From JBBSJZ01 sp041751935 (GTDB lineage: Bacteria > Planctomycetota > Planctomycetia > Pirellulales > Pirellulaceae): DNA of 64,000 nt. Below are positions 27,001 to 34,516 of this stretch, piece by piece (the stretch's first letter is position 1; the number at the start of each line of letters is the position of its first letter). The DNA lies in assembly GCA_041751935.1 (NCBI GenBank), contig JBGSIA010000080.1:1-64000 (forward strand). Direction: 5' to 3'. The notes beneath the pieces were generated by a model. It was not told the DNA's origin, made no database searches, and saw nothing but the letters and a program-made list of their open reading frames with translations. The position numbers were made by a program, and so were the translations under genes.

Positions 27001-28623
27001 GACAACCGGAAAGTTCTCGACCGGAAAATTGTCAAGCATGCTACCACGCGGCGCTGCTGGAGCGGGCGCCGCAGCAGCTGGCGGTGCGGGCGCTACAGCT
27101 GGCGGCGTCCCAGGCTCACCAAATGCGCTGTCACCAAAGCCGCTTTCAAGAGGATTATCGCTAGGCTCAGCAGCCATGGGGGCGTCACCAAACACATCGC
27201 CGCCCGCTGCCGGCTCGCCAAACGGCGATGCATCGGGGGCTGCAGCACCATCGCCACCAAACAACGCATCAAATGATCCGTCCGCTGGGTTTTGCAGCAC
27301 CAATCGTTTCGCATCCGAAGTTTGTTGTTGGATCACCTGGGCATTGGGATTGTTCGGGTCCGCTTCCAACGCCAATTCGGCAACCACACGTGCGCCACGA
27401 CGATTGCCTTGTTGCAACGCCATGTTGCTGGCGTCGGCAAGTTGTTCGGCGCGTAAAGCCAGCACTCGCGCGGTCTCGCGCAGTAGCGACGAACTTGCCG
27501 ATGCAAGCATCAGCCCTTGGTTACCGCTAGCGCTCTTGACCAGACCTGGCAAGAACGAAAAATCGGGATGGCTTGGTTCGATTGCGGCGTCAGCAACAAT
27601 CGTGATATTCGATGCACTCGTTTCACCACGCAGCAGCCACTTACCAACACCGACACTGCCTGCGGCAAGCGAACCGATCAAAATGGAGTCACGATCCAAA
27701 CGCAACGGCGGTATCCGCCCAATTTGCGGACTGGACATCGACGCTGGGAGTTGAATTTCGTTTATCCAAATCGGTGAAATCGTCGCCGACTTTGCCAGTT
27801 CTTTGCCAAGAATTTCCGCTGACGCGTTTTCTCCTGTACCGACGATTCCAATCTGACCACCGGTTTGATTGGCAAGAATTCCCATCAACTCGATATTGAC
27901 GCTGGGGCCAATCGCTAGCGAGTGCACGGAGATACGGTCGGCGCGAAGTGCGTCAACAAGCGAACGGAACCGTCGCTCGTCCTGAATCGAATCGATCGAT
28001 GAACCGTCACCGATATAAATGATTGAGCGAGTATGATTTTGTGGCTCAGCAACAAGTGCCGCACGCACCGAACTCAGCACAGCGGCAAGATTCGTATTGC
28101 CCAAAGGCAGTCGAGCTTGCAGCTTCGGTAGGGCCTTTGCGGTCACGTCGTCGCTGGCCGCTGCGAAGGCTCCGCTTAAGTCGGACTCGCGAACGTCTGC
28201 TGCGTACAACCGCACGCGATCTTGAGTGCGAAGCTTAGAAAGTACTGCCGACAACGCCTTGCGAGCATCGCTGCGATAGGCTCCGACTTGGCTTGCCGAA
28301 GTGTCAACGATAATCACGACGTCCGCCGCAGCCTGGCGCGCCGCAGCCAAGACCGCGTCATCGGCCGAAGGCTGAATCGACGCAGCAAAATAGGCATCGC
28401 CACTGGGAAGAGCAAAACTTGTGATCCGCAGATTTGCTTGATCGCTGGTGACTTGATTGTTGGCAATCGATTCGCGGGCAACGTCTTGTTTGCCGGATAC
28501 AACTTGTTTGCTGGATACACCGTTGTCGGCCAACGCGTGTGGTGGGCAGGCCTGAAGCGAGCCAGCAATCAAAACGGCAAGTGCCAATCGTTTGTTGAGT
28601 CGTGCGACGGGTCGCAATCTCAT
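24094..28623 (-). CDS. Giant VWA-domain protein with Gly/Met-rich linker
   Basis: About 1509 aa. The start is ATG 28623 (GGAG ten bases upstream), which gives a signal peptide (MRLRPVARLNKRLALAVLIAGSLQ). A von Willebrand A domain follows with MIDAS motif DTSAS (near residue 107) and downstream IYIGDGSSIDSIQDE. Next come an Ala/Pro-rich stretch, a coiled coil, and an STN/secretin-like module repeating 'IVVDRQALEEIGLTADTPVT / LRSFLRLMLREF'. Then there is a Gly-Gly-Gly-Gly-Met linker, TPR-like helices, and a jelly-roll-like domain (VRVTWTGDADVDLSIEEPSG, with CSLD). A second Gly-rich segment sits near the C-terminus. It is a surface or periplasm-like structural protein of unknown role. Large proteins of this kind are common in Pirellulaceae. 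Confidence 0.85.
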   Translation of the reverse strand: MRLRPVARLNKRLALAVLIAGSLQACPPHALADNGVSSKQVVSGKQDVARESIANNQVTSDQANLRITSFALPSGDAYFAASIQPSADDAVLAAARQAAADVVIIVDTSASQVGAYRSDARKALSAVLSKLRTQDRVRLYAADVRESDLSGAFAAASDDVTAKALPKLQARLPLGNTNLAAVLSSVRAALVAEPQNHTRSIIYIGDGSSIDSIQDERRFRSLVDALRADRISVHSLAIGPSVNIELMGILANQTGGQIGIVGTGENASAEILGKELAKSATISPIWINEIQLPASMSSPQIGRIPPLRLDRDSILIGSLAAGSVGVGKWLLRGETSASNITIVADAAIEPSHPDFSFLPGLVKSASGNQGLMLASASSSLLRETARVLALRAEQLADASNMALQQGNRRGARVVAELALEADPNNPNAQVIQQQTSDAKRLVLQNPADGSFDALFGGDGAAAPDASPFGEPAAGGDVFGDAPMAAEPSDNPLESGFGDSAFGEPGTPPAVAPAPPAAAAPAPAAPRGSMLDNFPVENFPVVGDDELLESGGDLLDRVAAERTVVEGRLRAEVRAQLRSASRSMKNDPTGVAGALKTLLAIVETTPDVDPQLRQELMSQVRSAIQIAGRREAEYAEQQSTLQEIQAGAVSSQRLLEETFRREARLSTLSEQLNALIDEGRYTEADGEVSLQMATLAGDSITEDSVLGRHVTDETLALQVYDRDRRYREMRERNFVDAFSLVLKANIPFVDEPPIVYPDADVWARLSRRRIERYGAIELVGDNETERRIQKALGDETTQQFIEEPLESAIRIISETHGIPIVVDRQALEEIGLTADTPVTMDLKNVTLRSFLRLMLREFTLTYMIKDEVLQITSEEAAELNLINKVYPVGDLVVPVIALGGGGMGGGGMGGGGMGGGGMGGGGMGGGMGGGGMGGGGMGGGMGGGGMGGGGAFAVPDDTSLSQKTIVQSNSSGNSTRTAAPTAAAPAKSVMSGPEPIRIVPADGQSLSQAWDEFFASVKIDDAQDLGRLDARIRATVGHWNAKALSAEKTGKPDVAVEHFAQIGETISAAMRAGHVQSWMYQALAIAQQATGAPQEMIERTLLSAVDFAEDPADVLHVAARLEEIGSHAAALKLCENVASLDPYRREAFVMGLRLAKRIDDLHGLQWACTGVLSQAWSEKFEPVVAEARLLARATYAQLIEEGRQAEADAFNESLKQAASHDAIVRVTWTGDADVDLSIEEPSGTVCSLDLRNTAGGGTLLGDSYPGRGEDKTGAVSETYMCPQGFSGQYRLHIRRVWGDVSTGHVTVELLTDIGRPDQRYIREQIPLTEKNALIVFAVKDGQRKEEVGEAQLASLRDVQRNIQNQVLAQAIGGGNFGGGIGGGGFAPGQLGGGPVFGAPGANAQALQEFYRDVATLTGSGGGFGGVQGNPFLNRGAVGFQPQITTLQEGAMLFTLAIISADRRYVRISPAPAFQQIGDVTTFNFVTGQGGTSPGGGGGGGAGGQGFPGGN
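25780..25932. repeat. 15-base tandem repeat encoding GGGGM
   Basis: About ten imperfect copies of a 15-base unit (CCACCGCCCATACCG-type, some shortened to 12) lie inside the VWA gene. On the coding strand they read as (Gly)4-Met and (Gly)3-Met. The exact periodicity and in-frame 12/15 variation fit slippage-driven length change of a flexible linker. Confidence 0.9.
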
Positions 28624-28638
28624 AGTCAAAATCTCCAC

Positions 28639-29328
28639 AGTGGCTCGGGCAAGCCCCGCTTGAGGATAGGGCCCGCTGGGGGTTGAAGCCCACAGGGGGC
28701 AAGGGTTTAGTGAAATCGGTCGTCAATAAGGCTCGGAAAAGGGGCCAGCTACGGCCATCGCATCTCGTAGTCTATTTCCTGTGATTCGTGATCGCTATGG
28801 AAAAAGTAACAACTTCAAGACGACGTTGAATGCCTGTTCCGATTGTAACTGTTGCAGTTTGCTGCATCTGTTGCAATTTTGAACAGCCAATTGCGTCGAT
28901 TTGGCTGTTCAAGCTCTTCTCGCTATTGCTAAGGCGATTGGCGTGCCAAGTAGAATAGTGCCCACGGTAATAGAAAAAGAAGTTTCCGAAACGGGGGCTG
29001 ACCCTTGCATCGATTTCGTCCGCGAGGGCCAGACCCCCTTTTCAGACGAGCTCAACGAAATGAAAAAAGGCGAGGCCGATTCCGAAGAACCGACCCCGCC
29101 TCGCACGGGGGGACGCATTAAATCTTGGTGTCAGGCGGGCTGCTTCCTTCGCGTCACCCATTACGAGCAACAGTAGTCTCGAAACCTGCATGGACAAAGT
29201 TCACCATCACCGAAAACCATGAAAACACCCAATTGGCTGGCGTTATTGGTCAATCTGTAGCGGTCGTAGGGAGTTTGCGCATCCGCTACGATGCAGCTGA
29301 AACTCACGATCCTTGGTAAAAAACAGAA
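28639..29328. other. 690-base divergent intergenic region without a supported gene
   Basis: This stretch separates the leftward VWA gene from the rightward deacetylase gene, so it should contain both promoters. I see no convincing protein. A 91-codon open frame at 28901-29176 has no recognisable features. It contains the inverted repeat listed at 28993-29038 and a GCGAGG/CCTCGC pair about 29070-29105. Confidence 0.6.
28993..29038. repeat. Imperfect GC-rich inverted repeat, terminator-like on the plus strand
   Basis: GGGGGCTGACCC and GGGCCAGACCCCC pair with two mismatches or a bulge around a 21-base loop, and CCCCC is followed by TTTT. It could be a terminator of a short plus-strand RNA or a piece of a dispersed repeat. 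There is no gene in the right place for it to serve. Confidence 0.4.
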
Positions 29329-30060
29329 ATGACGACCCCCGCTACACTTGAACCACTCGACGTGATCGCCGTTGGGGCGCACCCGGATGATGTCGAGATC
29401 GCCTGTGGCGGAACGCTCGCCAAGCTTGTTCAGCAAGGTTACCGAGTGGGTATTATCGATCTGACGGACGGCGAGCCAACGCCGAAATCACCTGGGCCGG
29501 AGACGCGGTTGGCCGAGGCCATCCAAGCTGGCAAATGCCTCGGTGTGCAGGAGCGAATCCAACTCAATTTGCCCAACCGAAGGCTTTTCGACTGTTTTGA
29601 GACCCGCATCGCGCTGGCGACGGAATTTCGTCGCTGGCGACCTAGGCTGGTAATCGGCTTCGGTGACAAGACCCCTCTGGCGTCTCCCGATCATTGGCAA
29701 GCGATGTTGATCACCGATGCCGCGGTCTTTTACAGCCGGTTAACCAAGTGGGACGAATACTTTTCTGGATTGCCGCCGCATGCGGTCTCACGACAATTGT
29801 ACTTTCGCTTGGCGTTTGAGTCCGACATCCTCAACGGCAATTCACATCATTTGATCGTCGATATTTCAGCGACCTTGCAAGCCAAAATCGATTCCGTGAT
29901 GAGTTACAAGACCCAGTTTGATCACAAGCCCTACATCGCCGACCGAATTCGAGCTGCAGCCAGCGTCTGTGGCGACAGCGCGGGTGTCAGTGCGGGAGAA
30001 TCGTTTGCCGCCGCCAAACCCTACGCCGTGCAAGACTTGGTTAAAACACTGATGTTTTGA
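29329..30060 (+). CDS. bshB1: PIG-L family deacetylase, BshB1-like
   Basis: The 243-aa product has the PIG-L zinc motif AHPDDVE (residues about 18-24) and later SPDHWQAM, providing the third ligand. The family features GTLAKLVQQGYRVGIIDLTDGEPT, ETRLAEA and LGVQERIQLNLPNRRL match bacillithiol-biosynthesis deacetylases BshB1, which remove acetate from GlcNAc-malate. Bacillithiol is not established for planctomycetes, so the substrate could be another N-acetylsugar. No bshA or bshC homologue lies in the window. The gene starts alone with its own promoter region and converges on the TerB-like gene. Confidence 0.85.
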   Translation: MTTPATLEPLDVIAVGAHPDDVEIACGGTLAKLVQQGYRVGIIDLTDGEPTPKSPGPETRLAEAIQAGKCLGVQERIQLNLPNRRLFDCFETRIALATEFRRWRPRLVIGFGDKTPLASPDHWQAMLITDAAVFYSRLTKWDEYFSGLPPHAVSRQLYFRLAFESDILNGNSHHLIVDISATLQAKIDSVMSYKTQFDHKPYIADRIRAAASVCGDSAGVSAGESFAAAKPYAVQDLVKTLMF

Positions 30061-30113
30061 ATTAGTTCTGAGTTAGTAAACGAGAAATTTAGCTCACTGA
30101 TTTTTTTCCTGCG

Positions 30114-30737
30114 TCATGTCATGCGCAGAGCTTGTTCGATCGAGTTTTCGTACTCGGCATCCGTTAAATCAAGAATCTCTTTCAGTTTTGCGAGGGTTTT
30201 GACTTTCGCATCGGATAGCTCACCTTCGGCCGTTGCCGCCAGAAACATCGCTTGCAATGCTAGTATTCGTTGCGGTTGGCTCCAACGGCGTGAAACTGTT
30301 AGCACGTAGTTTTCGGCTCGGATTTTGTTTTGGGAAGCGATCGAACACAATCGCCCCAATTCGTCACGGTCGATATCGCGTTCCAGTAGCTCGTTGCCGA
30401 TTCGCAACAGCGATTCAATTTCCTCGTCACTGATTCTGTCGTCAACGAGCACCATCAACACCGACGATCGCATCGCCTCGTCAAGAAACTGTTCCTGCAA
30501 GGCGTTCTCGTGGGCCGAGCGATCCATCTCCAGCACCGACGTATCCCACTTGGAATGACATTGGTCACATTCGATAAACAACTCTGCAGGACCGACCGGA
30601 ACGGTAGGAATGAAGTACAGAGTCAGAAAAGGACGACGCGCCCGCAAGCGATAAGAATTAACGATATTGCACGTTGGACAGAAAAAGTTGCCGCGGTCGC
30701 GTGTCCGGGTCAAGTTCATTGTTCCGATGAGTATCAT
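30114..30737 (-). CDS. Zinc-ribbon plus TerB-like domain protein
   Basis: The 207-aa product has an N-terminal zinc ribbon: FFCPTCNIVNSYRLR with CPTC and a second pair CDQC about 30 residues later, joined by an aromatic stretch (RRPFLTLYFIPTVPVG). The rest is all-helical and acidic (VLVDDRISDEEIESLLRIGNELL..., MFLAATAEGELSDAKVKTLAKL...), matching TerB-like (tellurite-resistance B) tandem repeats. Zinc-ribbon/TerB combinations occur in many bacteria without a known reaction. The start is ATG 30737; ATG 30719 is also possible. Convergent with the deacetylase gene. Confidence 0.75.
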   Translation of the reverse strand: MILIGTMNLTRTRDRGNFFCPTCNIVNSYRLRARRPFLTLYFIPTVPVGPAELFIECDQCHSKWDTSVLEMDRSAHENALQEQFLDEAMRSSVLMVLVDDRISDEEIESLLRIGNELLERDIDRDELGRLCSIASQNKIRAENYVLTVSRRWSQPQRILALQAMFLAATAEGELSDAKVKTLAKLKEILDLTDAEYENSIEQALRMT

Positions 30738-30928
30738 GATGCCTGAGAGTATAAAAAATGAATTTGAAAGACGGGTGAAACTCGATGCGGGCTTAAAAGG
30801 TAACGGTTAGGGGTTCCGTGGCGGTCGTGTCGATTAATTGGATCGCTCGTGCAAGGATAACCGATGATACAGAAACCGACTTCACTCGGTGTTGAGAACG
30901 GACCTTTGACTCTCGGTTTGCACGCCCG

Positions 30929-32884
30929 ATGCCCCTTCTGCCGGTCAGTACAACGCGAACAAGCACACCGCTGAATACCCAGCGGTTGTTATTTCAACTG
31001 AATTCCGACCAGATTGCGCTGCAACGCCAGTACGACCAACTCAGCACCGGTCGCCGGGTGCTGAGAATGTCTGACGATCCGGCAGCGGCCGGTCGAGCAG
31101 TGACACTGCAGCGTGGCATTGACCGCAGTAACCAATTGGTGCGGAACGCCGGAGCGACTAACGCATATTATCAGAGCACGGATGTCGCCCTGGACAGAGT
31201 CACGTCGTCTTTGATTGAGGCTCGAGGCGTTGTCGTTCAGGGGGCTCAGAACGTCAACTCTGAGGACGAGAGGGCAGCTTTCGCGACTGCGATCCGGCAA
31301 ACGATCCAGTCCGTAACGGCTGCCGGGAACTCGATGTTTCTCGACCATCAATTGCTCGGCGGTGTCTTGGGGGAAGGTCAGGCGTACCTATTCGACGAAG
31401 ATTCCATTTTGTTTAGCGGTAACAACGCAACTGGCCAAACTCAGGTGGGATCAGGTGCTCCGACATCACTGGCACCGACCGGAAATGAGGCGCTGGGGGC
31501 ATTTTCGGTGATCATCGAAGGCCAACCCCTCAACGCGGCGCTGGATCGAAATACGCGACTGGTCGACATGCGGGGCGGCGCCGGGGTCGCCAATGGCGTC
31601 ATTCGGATTTCAGACGGGGACAATTGGCAAAGCGTTGACCTGTCGACCGCGGCAACGATCGGTGACGTTGTGGACGTATTGGAAGCCCTGGATCTACACG
31701 GTCGCCCGCTGACAGCAACGGTCAGCGGCGATGCTTTGCAGCTGGAATACACCGACGGTTTGCCAGGCACACTGGCGATTGCGGACGCGCTGGGTTCTCA
31801 AATGGCAAGAGACCTTTCGATTCTCAATGCAGATGGGCTGCACGCACCGCCAATTGTCGGTGACCGATTGTCGCCCCGAGTGACCACCAGCACCAAAATC
31901 TCGGACTTGGATGCAGGAACGGGCGTCGATTTGACAGCGGGAATTCAAATTCATCAGGGTGATCGCGTCTTCACCGTTGACTTATCAGAGGCTCAAACGC
32001 TTGGTGACGTGTTGATCGAGATCAATCGCAGTGGCGCCGATGTCCGCGCCGAGCTGAACGAAAAAGAGGGACGGATTCGGATTCGTTCGCTGCGCAGTGG
32101 TGTGGATTACTCGATCGCCGAAAACGGTGGCACCGCAGCGACAAGCCTGGGGATTCGCAGCGCGACGGAATCCACGCTACTGCGAGATCTGGGACGCGGC
32201 CGAGGCATTGAGGACAATTCCAATGGCGACGACCTCGTCATCACGCGTCCAGACGGAGTCGAATTGCGGATCGAATTGGGAACGGCTCAAACCATCGAAG
32301 ATGCGATCACGCTGATTCGCGATCATCCGCTTAACCAAGACACGCTACGGGTGCTGGTGAGTTTGAATGATTTCGGCAACGGGTTGCAGTTGCAAGCACC
32401 GCCAGGCGTAGCGGCAATGCGAGTTTCACAAGAAGGGCTGAGCAATGCCGGCGTACGTCTGGGGTTGATTCCCGAAGGCCAAAACGAAGTACTTGGCCAG
32501 ACGATTGGTCCTGTCAACACGATCATCGGCAAGGATTATTTACCGCTCGAAGCCGGCGGCACGCTCGATACGCTGTTGCGATTGGAAATTGCGATTCGTG
32601 ATGGGGACATTCCTGAAATCACCCGGCTGCAGCCTCGCTTGGATGCGGACTTGGATCGTGCGAGCCGCACCCGCGGACGAGTCGGGGTGTGGGCACAGAA
32701 TGTCGACCAGTTGAAAAGCGCGGTCGAATCAGAGCTAGTGACGCTGCAAAGTCAAAAATCAGACGAGGTCGATGCGGACTTAGCGACCGTGATTAGCAAT
32801 CTGACGCAGCGGCAAACTTCAATGGAAGCGTCAATGCGTTTGATCGGCCAGTTGTCCCAGTTAACCGTATTGAACTTCCTGTAA
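30929..32884 (+). CDS. flgL: Flagellar hook-filament junction protein FlgL, extended
   Basis: The N-terminus has the flagellin-like FlgL helix (NTQRLLFQLNSDQIALQRQYDQLSTGRRVLRMSDDPAAAGRAV). The C-terminus has the matching coiled-coil helix ending in QTSMEASMRLIGQLSQLTVLNFL. These halves pack together in the hook-filament junction. At 651 aa it is about twice the E. coli protein. The extra middle (about 200-560) contains three flagellin_IN-like repeats (VVDVLEALDLHGRPLTA, LGDVLIEINRSGADVRAELN, and IEDAITLIRDHPLNQD). The ATG is used as called. Next on the strand are fliW and csrA. Confidence 0.92.
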   Translation: MPLLPVSTTRTSTPLNTQRLLFQLNSDQIALQRQYDQLSTGRRVLRMSDDPAAAGRAVTLQRGIDRSNQLVRNAGATNAYYQSTDVALDRVTSSLIEARGVVVQGAQNVNSEDERAAFATAIRQTIQSVTAAGNSMFLDHQLLGGVLGEGQAYLFDEDSILFSGNNATGQTQVGSGAPTSLAPTGNEALGAFSVIIEGQPLNAALDRNTRLVDMRGGAGVANGVIRISDGDNWQSVDLSTAATIGDVVDVLEALDLHGRPLTATVSGDALQLEYTDGLPGTLAIADALGSQMARDLSILNADGLHAPPIVGDRLSPRVTTSTKISDLDAGTGVDLTAGIQIHQGDRVFTVDLSEAQTLGDVLIEINRSGADVRAELNEKEGRIRIRSLRSGVDYSIAENGGTAATSLGIRSATESTLLRDLGRGRGIEDNSNGDDLVITRPDGVELRIELGTAQTIEDAITLIRDHPLNQDTLRVLVSLNDFGNGLQLQAPPGVAAMRVSQEGLSNAGVRLGLIPEGQNEVLGQTIGPVNTIIGKDYLPLEAGGTLDTLLRLEIAIRDGDIPEITRLQPRLDADLDRASRTRGRVGVWAQNVDQLKSAVESELVTLQSQKSDEVDADLATVISNLTQRQTSMEASMRLIGQLSQLTVLNFL

Positions 32885-33023
32885 CGATTTTGTCGATTTG
32901 GCTGGCTGAATGGCCGATGATCTACAGTGAAGAGCGATAGGCACACTGGTTATCGCACTTTGGATGTTTACGGGCGTCCTCAGGATTCGGGATCGCTCGC
33001 CAATTTTTCGGGAATGGAATGTC

Positions 33024-33485
33024 ATGCGTATCGAGACACAACGCTTCGGAACGTTACGGTTTAACGCCGATGAGCTGTTTCTGTTTCCCAACGGCTTGGT
33101 GGGTATGGAAACGTTGCGGCAATGGGCGTTGGTTTCTGATCCCGACAATCCATCGGTAGCGTGGCTGCAAAGCGCCTCGCGGGGTGATCGTGCGATTGCC
33201 ATGATCAGTCCTCGCGTTTTCTTTAAGGACTATCGAGTGCATGTAACTCGCCGCGATTTAGCGGTTTTGAACATGCAACCGGGCGCCGACCTGTTTGTGT
33301 TGACAACTGTCAGTGGGCACGTTGGCAAGCTGACCACGAACCTACGCGCGCCGATTTTGCTGAATCTTGATCGACGTTTAGGATGTCAAGTCATCACCGA
33401 TGACGACCAACCGATTCGGATGGAGTTGCCGATGCGAAACCAGGACGCGGCGGGTGCGGCTGTTCCGCTGCGCAAGGTTGCTTAG
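33024..33485 (+). CDS. fliW: Flagellar assembly factor FliW
   Basis: The 153-aa product begins MRIETQRFGTLRFNADELFLFPNGLVGM, the standard FliW opening, and continues with FVLTTVSGHVGKLTTNLRAPILLN. FliW binds flagellin and releases it or antagonises CsrA, so that flagellin translation matches secretion. ATG 33024 is chosen over the frame start at 32964 because conservation begins there. It is 247 bases before csrA and downstream of flgL, matching the usual flgL-fliW-csrA-flagellin order. Confidence 0.95.
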   Translation: MRIETQRFGTLRFNADELFLFPNGLVGMETLRQWALVSDPDNPSVAWLQSASRGDRAIAMISPRVFFKDYRVHVTRRDLAVLNMQPGADLFVLTTVSGHVGKLTTNLRAPILLNLDRRLGCQVITDDDQPIRMELPMRNQDAAGAAVPLRKVA

Positions 33486-33732
33486 CCGAAGCCGGCGCGA
33501 AGTTGGGAGCAGATATTGCTGCAGACGGTATGATCGCTATGGACGGATTGTGGACGCTGGGAATCAACTGAGTCGTCACAGCAACCGAATACTACCTGTG
33601 GCGAGTGGAGGCGGCAAAGGTTGTCGATTTCTCGATCGTCGCCCCGCTGCGTAGTTCATCGATGAAGCCAGGGTTGGTTTCGCTGTGGTGACTGCGTTTG
33701 GATTCCCCCACTTAGTTCACCACGAGGGCATT

Positions 33733-33960
33733 ATGCTCGTCCTATCACGGCACCGAGACGAAAGTATCATGATTGGCGACGACGTTGTGGTGACGATCGT
33801 CGATATTCGAGGCGACAAAGTTCGCCTTGGCATCGAGGCACCACAATCGATTCCCGTACATCGCCAAGAAGTATACGAAGCGATACAGCGAGAAAATCGT
33901 CGCGCCACGCAAACAGGTGCCGGTGCGACAAAGGACATTCGTCCGCGCAAAGATTCTTAA
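33733..33960 (+). CDS. csrA: Carbon storage / translational regulator CsrA
   Basis: The 75-aa protein matches CsrA throughout: MLVLSRHRDESIMIGDDVVVTIVDIRGDKVRLGI and then VHRQEVYEAIQREN. CsrA dimers bind GGA-containing hairpins near ribosome binding sites and usually block flagellin mRNA translation until FliW removes them. ATG 33733 with GAGGG four bases upstream is the conserved start. A 16-codon upstream extension from 33685 is rejected. The C-terminal 15 residues are a polar tail. Confidence 0.96.
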   Translation: MLVLSRHRDESIMIGDDVVVTIVDIRGDKVRLGIEAPQSIPVHRQEVYEAIQRENRRATQTGAGATKDIRPRKDS

Positions 33961-34516
33961 AGAATTGTCGTCAGAAAGCGTGGGGCTCGCTTGACGACTC
34001 TCGCACCCCGTCGCCACGCAATACTAAGCGGTGGCACGGGTCAACGGATCTACGAATGCTAGGTTGACGCGGCAGATTGTTAACCTTTTCGATCTCTTGT
34101 GCGAGCAGCATTCTTTTCTTAAGCGTCCAACCCAGTGGGCTCTTGAAGCAGAACCCGTCTTCCAAGCAACGGACGCATTCTCTTACAGACGTTGATCTTC
34201 GAGCGTGAACGCGGTTCAAGCCTCATGGCCACCTCCGTACCGATTAGGTAATCCACGTTCTAAGTTCGGGTTGTTTCGGATGTCGCGGATGTAACACCGA
34301 CATCCCGGCAATCGACGGTAAATTCTCGATACTTCCTGGTTGACGACGAGAATTACAACCGATGTTTTCGCAGACGGCTATGCCTACCTGGATGATTGCG
34401 ACCGGTGTTCGGTCGAAGTTTTTGGGGCACCGCCAAAACCGCCGGCCCATTTGCGACCGGACCATCCTCCCCCCGTTTGCGTCTTGCCGCACTTTAAAAC
34501 AAGGTAGTTCCCACCC
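33961..34516. other. 556-base flagellin leader region
   Basis: No gene is supported here. A hairpin at 33967-33998 (GTCGTCA...AAGCG / CGCTT...GACGAC with a bulge) follows csrA by seven bases but has no T-run. The 3' part must hold the flagellin promoter and leader. The sequence before the flagellin ATG is ACAAGGTAGTTCCCACCC, close to a CsrA-type site but with GGT in place of GGA. A GGA occurs about 45 bases before the start. Confidence 0.5.

Noticed and set aside
26876..27754. 292-codon plus-strand open frame, Ala/Ser/Pro-rich
   Set aside because: Antisense to the VWA gene in its Ala/Pro-rich part, where high GC keeps frames open.
28901..29176. 91-codon plus-strand open frame in the VWA/deacetylase gap
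   Set aside because: No ribosome binding site, no recognisable motif, and it runs through the inverted repeat at 28993-29038.
34380..34516. Sigma54-type promoter before flagellin
   Set aside because: GG and GC dinucleotides occur but not at the required 10-base spacing with TGGCAC/TTGC context.
34498..34516. CsrA-binding site over the flagellin start
   Set aside because: ACAAGGTAGT matches most of the consensus but lacks the essential GGA, so it is noted only as a weak lead.
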